A stretch of 10,195 bases of DNA from Nitrospinota bacterium (GTDB taxonomy: Bacteria > UBA8248): contig DNYS01000196.1 in the NCBI GenBank assembly GCA_003506735.1, forward strand, positions 1 through 10,195, written 5' to 3'. The notes beneath the pieces were generated by a model, which saw nothing but the letters and a program-made list of their open reading frames with translations, was not told the origin of the DNA and searched no databases. Positions within the stretch are counted from its first letter, which is position 1; every line of letters starts with the position of its first letter. Both the position numbers and the translations under genes were made by a program. Below are positions 1 through 6,205 of the stretch, in pieces.

Positions 1-42
1 AAAGTCGCATTCAGGCTGGGTCAGGATCCGGGGAGCACACCA

Positions 43-111
43 CGCAATCCACAACTGAAATGTAGCGAAAGGTCATTGTAGCTGACCGATGCCTGCCCGC
101 AATCCACAACT
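43..111. repeat. Pair of 14-bp direct repeats upstream of the MBL gene
   Basis: The 14-mer CGCAATCCACAACT occurs at 43-56 and again, identical, at 98-111, a period of 55 bases. Between the copies lies a small inverted repeat, GGTCA (71-75) and TGACC (83-87), with a 7-base loop. The similarity does not extend outside the 14-mers. The copies could be binding sites for a regulator of the gene at 218 or the remains of a short duplication. No coding region could be supported in 1-217. Confidence 0.5.
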
Positions 112-135
112 TAGAGGGGACGTCCGCGCCGCGCC

Positions 136-170
136 TTGACAGGAAATTGGAAAATCGATACGCAACGTAT
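136..170 (+). promoter_or_regulatory. Possible promoter/operator of the MBL-fold gene
   Basis: A perfect -35 hexamer TTGACA lies at 136-141. At the place where a -10 would be expected the match is poor (TACGCA at 159-164). The same stretch is a perfect inverted repeat, ATACG-CAA-CGTAT (158-170), which would suit an operator covering the -10. A further direct repeat, GGCCCATA, sits at 186-193 and 197-204, exactly 11 bases (one helical turn) apart, just before the start codon. The assignment is tentative because the -10 is weak. Confidence 0.3.
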
Positions 171-217
171 TGGACCGAAAATAATGGCCCATACACGGCC
201 CATAAAGATATAAGACC

Positions 218-1033
218 ATGGACCTTATCCTTCTGGGAACAGGAGCGCCGCCGCCGACTCCGCTAAAGGCCGGCCCCTCCAATGCCATCGTGGCGGACGG
301 CAAGCTTTATCTGATCGATGCCGCCCGCCATGCCGCCACCCAAATCGTCAGGGCCGGATTTTCGGTCCGGGATGTCGATTATTTATTTTTCACCCATTTC
401 CATTCGGACCATTACACTGGATTCGCCGAATTTTTTATCTCCCGGTGGATCATGGGGGCCAAAACCCCGCTTCGTGTGTATGGCCCCGATCCCGCCCCTG
501 AAATCGTCAAACGAATGCTTCATTACTACGAGTACGACATCGATCTCCGGGCGAACGAGGGAAAACCGCGCACGGGCTGCGAGATCGAGGTCAACGTTCT
601 CTCTCCCGGCGACACATTCGAGGTGAACGGAATCCAAATCAGCGTAGAGCGAGGAACACGGCATGGCAACGTGCCGGACATCCTTTCCTTCCGCTTCGAG
701 GCCGGCGGCCGGAATATCGTCATCGCCAGCGACGGCAGCCCGACCGAAAAGCTGGTCCCCTTCGCGATGGGCGCGGACATTCTGGTCATGCACCCGTGCC
801 TGCCCGAATTCATTGTGGAGGAGTATGGCGGAGTCGAGGAGACGGCGAAAATCGTGGCCGCCCATCATGCCTCGGTCGAGGAAATCGGCCGGACGGCCAC
901 TGAGGCGAAAGTGGGCAAGCTGGTATTTTCGCACGTCGTCCCGCCTCTGGCCCCGAACGATAAAGTCGCCGAAGCGCTTGCCAGGCACTTCGATGGAACC
1001 ATCGTTCCGGGCGAGGATCTGTTGCGCCTATAG
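218..1033 (+). CDS. MBL-fold metallo-hydrolase (RNase Z / arylsulfatase-like)
   Basis: This is a 271-residue cytoplasmic metallo-beta-lactamase-fold hydrolase. It starts directly with the first beta strand (MDLILLGTGAP), which supports the ATG at 218 even though the Shine-Dalgarno site is weak. The dinuclear zinc motif THFHSDH gives His60, His62, Asp64 and His65. Further ligands are likely His149 (in GTRHGN), Asp172 (in ASDGS) and His239 (in VFSHV). The segment HHASVEEIG followed by KLVFSH is the usual end of RNase Z-like and arylsulfatase-like members. Length fits the family. Such proteins often sit beside catabolic genes and cleave phosphodiester, sulfate ester or lactone bonds. It lacks evident tRNA-binding arm features, so true RNase Z (tRNA 3' processing) is less likely than a small-molecule hydrolase. 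The substrate is unknown. Confidence 0.9.
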   Translation: MDLILLGTGAPPPTPLKAGPSNAIVADGKLYLIDAARHAATQIVRAGFSVRDVDYLFFTHFHSDHYTGFAEFFISRWIMGAKTPLRVYGPDPAPEIVKRMLHYYEYDIDLRANEGKPRTGCEIEVNVLSPGDTFEVNGIQISVERGTRHGNVPDILSFRFEAGGRNIVIASDGSPTEKLVPFAMGADILVMHPCLPEFIVEEYGGVEETAKIVAAHHASVEEIGRTATEAKVGKLVFSHVVPPLAPNDKVAEALARHFDGTIVPGEDLLRL

Positions 1034-1135
1034 ATTTAGACCGGCAGGGCGGCCGACGGCGTGCCCAGGGCTCCGGCTGTTGCGTTATATTCCGGCGGAC
1101 CGCAGGCTTTGGGATAAAAGATGGGGGAAGATGCA

Positions 1136-1960
1136 ATGTGGGAGCTTGGAATCGTAACAGACGAGATCGACGACGATCTGGCCAAGGCGCTCCGCTTGGC
1201 CAGAGAATGGGGAATGAAGCGGGTGGAATTCAGGACGGTCTGGGGCAAGGGCGCGTGGAACCTGACCCACTTCGAGAAGAAAGAGGCCCTCTCCCTCCTC
1301 GATGGAGAAGGCTTCGAGGTCGTGGGAATTGGCGCGCAGTTCCTCAAAATTCCCCACGAGTTCGTCAAGATTGAGTACGACGCCCAAATCGACAATCTCA
1401 AGCGGGCGATGGAGGCCGCCCAAATTTTCGGTGCGAACCTCGTCCGGGTTCTTTCTCCCCTGTATCCCGCGAGATCGCCCGGTCCCGGATCCACCGGAAC
1501 GGTCACGGATGAACTCGTATCCCTTTACAGGCTTCCCGTCAGGCTGGCCGAAAAAGGAGGGGTCACGCTGGGGATAGAGAACCAAAGCACAACCCAGATA
1601 ACAACCAGCGAGCACGCCGTCCGGCTGGCCGAGAAGATCGACTCAAAAGCATTCGGCATCTTATGGGACCCGGCGAACGCCCTCGCCGGAGGGGAGGCCG
1701 ATGCTTTTCCCGCCGGATACGAGCGGGTGCGCTCGCGCATGGTGCACATTCATCTCAAAGACGCCAAATGCACCGAAAGCGGGCGATTCCAGTGGGTCGT
1801 CATGGGCGAGGGCGAATTCGACGCGGCGGGCCAGCTTCGGCGCCTGAAGGAAGATGGATACGAGACGACGGTGACACTTGAGCCGCATCTGGGGTCGGTG
1901 GATAAAACCGCCCGAGCCGCCAATAATCTCCGCAGGATGATGACCGAAATCGGAATGTAG
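1136..1960 (+). CDS. Sugar phosphate isomerase/epimerase-like TIM-barrel protein
   Basis: This 274-residue protein belongs to the xylose isomerase-like TIM-barrel (AP endonuclease 2) superfamily. These enzymes isomerise or epimerise sugars and polyols, or act on inositol derivatives, using a divalent metal. Likely metal ligands, one per C-terminal strand, are Glu148 (GIENQ), Asp178 (LWDPANA), His204/His206 (VHIHLKD) and Glu249 (LEPHLG). An in-frame ATG exists at 1121, but GGGGGAAG at 1123-1130 lies 5 bases before the ATG at 1136 and would be coding if the first ATG were used, so 1136 (MWELGIV) is preferred. It follows the MBL gene after 102 bases and may be cotranscribed. TTATAT near 1086 could be part of a separate promoter, but no good -35 is visible. 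The exact substrate cannot be told. Confidence 0.85.
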   Translation: MWELGIVTDEIDDDLAKALRLAREWGMKRVEFRTVWGKGAWNLTHFEKKEALSLLDGEGFEVVGIGAQFLKIPHEFVKIEYDAQIDNLKRAMEAAQIFGANLVRVLSPLYPARSPGPGSTGTVTDELVSLYRLPVRLAEKGGVTLGIENQSTTQITTSEHAVRLAEKIDSKAFGILWDPANALAGGEADAFPAGYERVRSRMVHIHLKDAKCTESGRFQWVVMGEGEFDAAGQLRRLKEDGYETTVTLEPHLGSVDKTARAANNLRRMMTEIGM

Positions 1961-2025
1961 GCTCGAGCCCGAATCCCGCGGAAAAGTTGACCCCGCTCCC
2001 GCGCCTGTTGGATAAAAAAGGGATT

Positions 2026-2952
2026 CTATGACCGGCGTTTTTGGGCCGGTCTTTTTTGAGGGGGCGTCTTCTTCTCCCCCGCCAGGGTTTGATACAAGGC
2101 GATGATGCTCGCCGGGTCATCTCCGTGGTGTCCCATGCGCGTGGCGGCCTGGTAAAGCTGGCAGCGAAGCGCCGTCAGGGGAAGTGGGGCGCCGACCTCC
2201 CGCCCCGCCCGCAGCATATGCTCGGCGTCCTTGACGCACATCTCGGTGGTGGCCTCGGGGTCCTTAAAATCGCTCTTGAGCATCCGCCCGCCCTTGTGAT
2301 CGATTTGCTTGGAGTAGGCCGAACCCGATGCCAGCACCTCGAGCAACAGCCCGCCGTCGATCCCCCCCATCGTCCCGAACGTGAGGCCCTCTGCGAGGGC
2401 GGTCCGGTTGAGCTCGCTCACCGTGTTCACCACGAGCTTGGTCAGCGCCCCCCGCCCGCTTGCCCCCATATAAAACTGGCGGCGTGTGATTTTTCGCAAA
2501 ATAGGCCGGATTTTCCGGAAGGCCCGCTCCTCGCCTCCAGCCATCAAGGTCCCGCCGCGCTCCCGGGTGATGCGCCGGTTGCCGCTAATGGGGGCGTCCA
2601 GGTAGAAGGCACCGGCTTCGCTCAGCGCCTCCGCCATGCGCCGGGAGGTGGCCGGAAGAACCGTCGAAAAATCCGCCACCACCTGCCCCTGCCTGAGGCC
2701 CGGAAGTGCGCCCCCCGGCCCCAACAAGGCCCGCTCCACATCGGCGTCTCCCGGAACCGAGAGCATGAGCACGTCCGAGCGCGCGGCGGCTTCCTCCGCC
2801 GATGCGGCCCCTTCCCCGCCCAGCGCCTCCAGCTCGCGAACCCGCTTCCGGGCGACGTCACACCCCACGACAGGATGGCCCGCCGCCAAAAGATTGGCCG
2901 CAATCGCTCCGCCCATCCTGCCGAGGCCAATGAGGCCGATCGTCTTAGCCAC
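2026..2952 (-). CDS. NAD(P)-dependent 3-hydroxyisobutyrate dehydrogenase-family oxidoreductase
   Basis: This is a beta-hydroxyacid dehydrogenase of about 308 residues. The Rossmann motif GLGRMGG begins around residue 9. DAPISG (about 119-124) corresponds to the family's substrate loop DAPVSGG. Catalytic Lys (about 172) and Asn (about 176) appear in GALTKLVVN. The KD pair of the C-terminal helical domain is in EMCVKDAEH. The family oxidises 3-hydroxyisobutyrate, tartronate semialdehyde-type or related acids, or reduces small imines. An ATG lies at 2958, but its SD (GGGAG) is only one base away. The GTG at 2952 has the same GGGAG at 7 bases, so GTG is preferred. The last ten residues (QKRPAQKRRS) are a basic tail partly encoded by the convergent terminator hairpin. 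It is the last gene of the minus-strand set, 69-75 bases after the PNPOx-like gene. Confidence 0.88.
   Translation of the reverse strand: MAKTIGLIGLGRMGGAIAANLLAAGHPVVGCDVARKRVRELEALGGEGAASAEEAAARSDVLMLSVPGDADVERALLGPGGALPGLRQGQVVADFSTVLPATSRRMAEALSEAGAFYLDAPISGNRRITRERGGTLMAGGEERAFRKIRPILRKITRRQFYMGASGRGALTKLVVNTVSELNRTALAEGLTFGTMGGIDGGLLLEVLASGSAYSKQIDHKGGRMLKSDFKDPEATTEMCVKDAEHMLRAGREVGAPLPLTALRCQLYQAATRMGHHGDDPASIIALYQTLAGEKKTPPQKRPAQKRRS
2030..2057 (+). terminator. Rho-independent terminator after the sugar isomerase gene
   Basis: The perfect 7-bp stem GACCGGC (2030-2036) and GCCGGTC (2045-2051) encloses an 8-base loop and is followed at once by TTTTTT (2052-2057). It lies 70 bases past the stop at 1960. 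The whole element lies within the 3' coding end of the convergent dehydrogenase gene (stop at 2026-2028). Read on the other strand, the same hairpin has a T6 run only after about 11 bases, so termination in that direction is less certain. Confidence 0.8.
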
Positions 2953-3027
2953 AATCATTCTCCCGTTTTATGGATTCGTTCGCAGTTCCGCCCTGAGGGC
3001 CGGGCGGATCCGTCAAACCTCTATTCA

Positions 3028-3456
3028 TCAAGTTTCCAGGGGAGCTCCCGCGAGATCTTCGGCCCGCTCAATCTTCAGGAGAATGGCGCGGCCTTTTTTA
3101 TCAGGATCGCGGTCCCGCTCCGGCTGCACCATCCGCTCCCATACCTCCTCGCGCACCGGACCATCGTCATAGATTCTCGCGGTGCCGTAAAATCGCGCAA
3201 TGCCGCCCTTGGGCAAAATTTCGCGGATTTCCGAATTCCTGTAGAAAACCGAAACCTGAGTGCCGTCCTGAACGACGTCATGGGTTTTGCCTTTCCCGCG
3301 ATCCCAGTAGGCGATGGTTTCTTCGTCGTATACGAGGGTGCTTCCTTTGGGACTGATCTGGACCCATCCGTCCGGCTGCACAGTGCCCACGACGCAAACG
3401 TTTTTCGGAAACGCGGAGTTGATGTTTTCATGAAGCGCTTTCGGTATTTTAGCCAT
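3028..3456 (-). CDS. Pyridoxamine 5'-phosphate oxidase-like (split-barrel FMN-binding) protein
   Basis: This protein of about 142 residues has the pattern of small PNPOx-like proteins: an N-terminal helix (MAKIPKALHENIN), then strands VCVVGTVQPDGWVQISPKGS, a middle strand IAYWDRG, and TQVSVFYRN followed by IARFYGTARIY. Members bind FMN, F420 or heme and reduce or sense small molecules; many are uncharacterised. In-frame ATGs exist up to 3507, but GGAAGG lies 6 bases before the ATG at 3456 and directly abuts the one at 3462, so 3456 is preferred. The short length and missing C-terminal dimer region of true PdxH argue against vitamin B6 synthesis. The gene sits between the SRPBCC gene and the dehydrogenase on the same strand, which suggests a role in the same pathway. 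Cofactor and substrate are unknown. Confidence 0.75.
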   Translation of the reverse strand: MAKIPKALHENINSAFPKNVCVVGTVQPDGWVQISPKGSTLVYDEETIAYWDRGKGKTHDVVQDGTQVSVFYRNSEIREILPKGGIARFYGTARIYDDGPVREEVWERMVQPERDRDPDKKGRAILLKIERAEDLAGAPLET

Positions 3457-3486
3457 CGTCATCCTTCCATCCTGAAAGCCGCTCAT

Positions 3487-3507
3487 TTGGCGATCCATAA
3501 CCGCCAA
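3487..3507. promoter_or_regulatory. Inverted repeat TTGGCG-N9-CGCCAA upstream of the PNPOx-like gene
   Basis: A perfect 6-bp inverted repeat, TTGGCG (3487-3492) and CGCCAA (3502-3507), is separated by 9 bases and lies 31-51 bases before the proposed start at 3456. The 120-base gap 3457-3576 is the longest in the minus-strand gene set, so an internal promoter with an operator is possible. No convincing -35/-10 pair was found. Confidence 0.3.
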
Positions 3508-3576
3508 CCCGACGGCTGGCCATATTACAAACCTTCAAAAACGCTTGACCCGAGAGCCACTCCCCCATGCCAAAAT

Positions 3577-4005
3577 CTACCGGGAGCGCCCCTCCTCGAT
3601 GATCTTTTTTAGATTCTCCATCTCCCGCATGTTCTCCTCCGTCCCCTTCCGGTGAAGGGCCTGGACCTCGTATGCATATGTTTCGACAGTGTGAAGGACG
3701 TGGGCGATCTCCCCCTCCTGCTCGAAGCGGTAGGTGATAATCTGGCAGGCTTTCTTGCTGCCCCCTTCGAAATTATGCCAGACGATTTTCTCGTAAGGGT
3801 CCCATTCCATGATGACCGATTCGCATTCGGTGCCGTCCGCATACACTTGATGAAACCGCGTCCCCACCCCGGACTTTTGCTCCGATATAATATCGATCTC
3901 ACGGCAAAAATCCGCGATCCGGGGATGGGTCTCCACGTGTCCGATGAAATTGAAGACATCCTCGATGGGCGCCTTAATCTGCTGGATGACCGCCACAGGG
4001 GGCAT
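3577..4005 (-). CDS. SRPBCC-family protein (polyketide cyclase/dehydrase-like)
   Basis: This 142-residue START/Bet v1-like (SRPBCC) domain protein binds hydrophobic or aromatic ligands in a deep cavity. The N-terminal VAVIQQIKAPIEDVFNFI is the family's first strand and helix. It is followed by HPRIADFCREIDIISEQ, GVGTRFHQVYADG, and the strands IVWHNFEGG and CQIITYRFEQEG, with a long C-terminal helix (ENMREMENLKKIIEEG). The length is typical of a one-domain member. A strong SD (AAGGAG, 7 bases before the ATG) fixes the start at 4005. In catabolic gene sets such proteins act as cyclases, dehydratases, ligand carriers or subunits of CoxG-like assembly; nothing here tells which. It lies 82 bases after hyuA. 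Confidence 0.8.
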   Translation of the reverse strand: MPPVAVIQQIKAPIEDVFNFIGHVETHPRIADFCREIDIISEQKSGVGTRFHQVYADGTECESVIMEWDPYEKIVWHNFEGGSKKACQIITYRFEQEGEIAHVLHTVETYAYEVQALHRKGTEENMREMENLKKIIEEGRSR

Positions 4006-4021
4006 GAAGCATCTCCTTTTC

Positions 4022-4070
4022 GTTCAATGAACATATCTTTCGGCCCGGCCCCATTTTCAGGGGAGGGCCG
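4022..4070 (-). promoter_or_regulatory. GC-rich hairpin and small palindrome between hyuA and the SRPBCC gene
   Basis: The stems CGGCCC (4041-4046) / GGGCCG (4065-4070) and CCCC (4049-4052) / GGGG (4060-4063) stack with one small internal loop and a 7-base terminal loop. No T run follows on either strand, so it is not a classic terminator. It may slow polymerase or protect the mRNA 3' end of hyuA and set lower expression of the genes after it. Next to it, GTTCA-A-TGAAC (4022-4032) is an 11-bp palindrome just before the SRPBCC ribosome site. Confidence 0.35.
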
Positions 4071-4087
4071 CCCCGGTATCGGAGCCG

Positions 4088-6205
4088 TCAGGCCCCATCC
4101 GCGAAATGATCCGCCGAAGCCCGGCCGGCCCCCTCTTCAAAGGAAAGAACCAGGTTGCCATGTTTGTCGCTGGCAGCCCTCTGGCCCGGCAAGACGATTG
4201 TCGTGGTGTCTATCTGCTCCACGATGGCGGGCCCATCGATGATGCATCCCGGCGGCAGATCGGCCCTCCGGTAGACCGGCGTATCGGCAAAACCGCCCGC
4301 CTCCCGAAAAAAGGCCCGCCTCGATCCGGCTGGGGGAGGCTTCCCCGGAGAGATCGATCTGGCCCCTCCCGAAACGCGCCAGGAGGGCCTGGGCAACCGG
4401 GCGAGGGCGCTCATCCGGAAGGTGACCACCTCCACGGCGGAATCGGGCGCGTATCCGTACATTTTCTCGTGCTCGGCGCGAAAGGCGTCCGCCAATTTCG
4501 CGAGATCCGCGCCGTCTTTTAATGCCCCTTCCGGCAGGTTCACCCGCAGTTCGTGGCTCTGTCCGAGATAGCGCATGTCGAGCCCCTTCAACAGGGCCCG
4601 CTGCTCCCGGGGGATCCGCTCCGCATCGAGCCAGGAGAGCGCATCCCTCTCCAGTTTCTCGAATACATCGTTGAGCCCGTTCGCACCAGCTTCAACTAAA
4701 TCCATGATGCGGGTCAAACTGAAGTCGCGGCGAATGTCGGCCGCCAGAAGGCCGCCCGCGCACAACAACCCGGGCGCCGCGGGCACGAGAACCGTCCGGA
4801 GGCCCAGCTCCCCGGCGAGTTGAGCGGCGAGCAGAGGACCCGCCCCCCCGAACGCCACAAGAGCGAAGCGGCGGGGATCGAATCCCCTCTCAACGGAAAT
4901 CACCCGGATGGCCTTGCAAAGGTTCTCGTTCAGGATGGTCAGCACGCCCAGCGCCGCATCCTCGAGGCTGAGACCCATAGGCCGGGCCACTTTTTCTTCC
5001 AGCGCCTCGCGCGCCAGGCCGGCCTGAATGGGCATCCGCCCGCCCAGGAGATGATCGGGATGAAGGCACCCGAGCACCACGTTCGCGTCGGTAACGGTGG
5101 CCTCCGCCCCTCCCCGGCCGTAGCAGGCCGGCCCCGGATCGGCCCCGGCGCTCTCCGGGCCCACATGCAGAAAACCGCCCTCATCCACCCTTGCGATGCT
5201 CCCGCCCCCGGCCCCCACGGAGTGGACATCGATGGAGGGAAACCGCACCGGATGGCCGCCGACCTCCTTTTCCTGGGCGAGGAGCGGTTCGCCCCTTTCG
5301 ACGAGGCAGACTTCCGTGCTCGTACCCCCGGCGTCGAAGGTGATCACATCCTCGAAACCCGCCTGCCCGGAGAGATGGACCGCTCCGATCACCCCCGCCG
5401 CGGGCCCCGAGGCGAGCAGACGCACGGGCCTGCGCCCCGCCTCCGCGGCCGAGATCACACCTCCGTTCGATTGAAGAATATGGGGACGCGCCACCAGCCC
5501 AAGCTCCTCCGCCCGCTTCTCCAGACGGTTCAGGTATTGGCTCATCACGGGACCGAGGCTGGCGTTGATGACGGTGGTGCTCGTCCTTTCGTATTCGCGA
5601 AACTCGGCCAGAATCTCGCTCGACGTGCAAACGAAGGCTTCGGGAAACCGCTCCCGCACCCATGAGGCCGCCAACTCCTCGTGCCCTGGATTCTCGTAGC
5701 TGTGAAGAAAACACACGGCCACCGCTTCGACGCCTTCGCGGCGGAAGTCCTCCAAGATGGCATCCACCTCCTTGCGCCCGGGCGCGGTGGATGGCCGGAA
5801 CTCTCTCAGGTAGGTCCGCTCGGCGACCTCTCGCCGGAGATGGCGGGGGACCAGGGGAGGTGGCTTGGGCATCCTGATATCGTAGTTGTGCGGCTGCCGC
5901 TGGCGGCGGATCTCGATGATGTCCCGGAAACCCTCGGTCGTGATGAGCCCGGTTTTGGCGGTGCGGCTTTCCAGAAGGGCGTTCGTGGCGACCGTCGTCC
6001 CGTGGCCGAAATAAGCGATCGCCGAGGGCGGAATAGCGGCGGCCTCGAGCAACTCGCGGATTCCCGCCGCCACCGCCTCCGAGGAATCCGCCGGTGTGGA
6101 GGGAAGTTTGTGATGAAATACTTCCCCGTCCGGAAGGCGCAGGAGGGTGAGATCGGTGAACGTGCCCCCCACGTCCACCCCGAGGAGGCAATTCTCAGAG
6201 GGCAT
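4088..6205 (-). CDS. hyuA: Hydantoinase/oxoprolinase family protein, subunit A
   Basis: This protein of about 705 residues is the ATP-binding subunit of the N-methylhydantoinase / 5-oxoprolinase / acetone carboxylase family. The ASKHA-type phosphate loop GVDVGGTFTD is at residues 9-18. GHGTTVATNALLE (68-79), the family's TEGFRDIIEIRRQ (90-102), SNGGV (246-250), ASGPAAGVIGA (265-275), DAGGTSTEV (291-299), GAGGGSIA (331-338), AGADPGPACYGRGG (353-366) and AFGGAGPLLA (451-460) follow in the usual order. The C-terminal beta domain with GPAIVEQIDTTT (658-669) is complete. ATG at 6205 is chosen; a GTG at 6214 would add three residues. The SD is weak, and the start overlaps the hyuB stop by 11 bases, which suggests translational coupling. 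The enzyme hydrolyses or carboxylates a lactam, imide or ketone with ATP; the substrate is not predictable. Confidence 0.93.
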   Translation of the reverse strand: MPSENCLLGVDVGGTFTDLTLLRLPDGEVFHHKLPSTPADSSEAVAAGIRELLEAAAIPPSAIAYFGHGTTVATNALLESRTAKTGLITTEGFRDIIEIRRQRQPHNYDIRMPKPPPLVPRHLRREVAERTYLREFRPSTAPGRKEVDAILEDFRREGVEAVAVCFLHSYENPGHEELAASWVRERFPEAFVCTSSEILAEFREYERTSTTVINASLGPVMSQYLNRLEKRAEELGLVARPHILQSNGGVISAAEAGRRPVRLLASGPAAGVIGAVHLSGQAGFEDVITFDAGGTSTEVCLVERGEPLLAQEKEVGGHPVRFPSIDVHSVGAGGGSIARVDEGGFLHVGPESAGADPGPACYGRGGAEATVTDANVVLGCLHPDHLLGGRMPIQAGLAREALEEKVARPMGLSLEDAALGVLTILNENLCKAIRVISVERGFDPRRFALVAFGGAGPLLAAQLAGELGLRTVLVPAAPGLLCAGGLLAADIRRDFSLTRIMDLVEAGANGLNDVFEKLERDALSWLDAERIPREQRALLKGLDMRYLGQSHELRVNLPEGALKDGADLAKLADAFRAEHEKMYGYAPDSAVEVVTFRMSALARLPRPSWRVSGGARSISPGKPPPAGSRRAFFREAGGFADTPVYRRADLPPGCIIDGPAIVEQIDTTTIVLPGQRAASDKHGNLVLSFEEGAGRASADHFADGA

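Noticed and set aside
1..81. Possible 3' end of an upstream + strand gene (frame open to TAG at 79-81)
   Set aside because: Only 26 codons with no recognisable motif, and the 14-bp repeat crosses it. Not supportable.
1987..2017. Promoter-like TTGACC-N18-GATAAA on the + strand
   Set aside because: It would start a transcript about 10 bases before the terminator hairpin with no gene to serve; probably chance, or at most a very short RNA.
2041..3612. 523-residue open frame on the + strand
   Set aside because: It runs antisense to the dehydrogenase and PNPOx-like genes, is rich in Pro/Arg/His with no family motif, and both minus-strand genes have clear motifs and ribosome sites.
5181..6191. 336-residue open frame on the - strand inside hyuA in another frame
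   Set aside because: Gly/Arg-rich composition without motifs; the hyuA frame carries the conserved hydantoinase motifs over the same bases.
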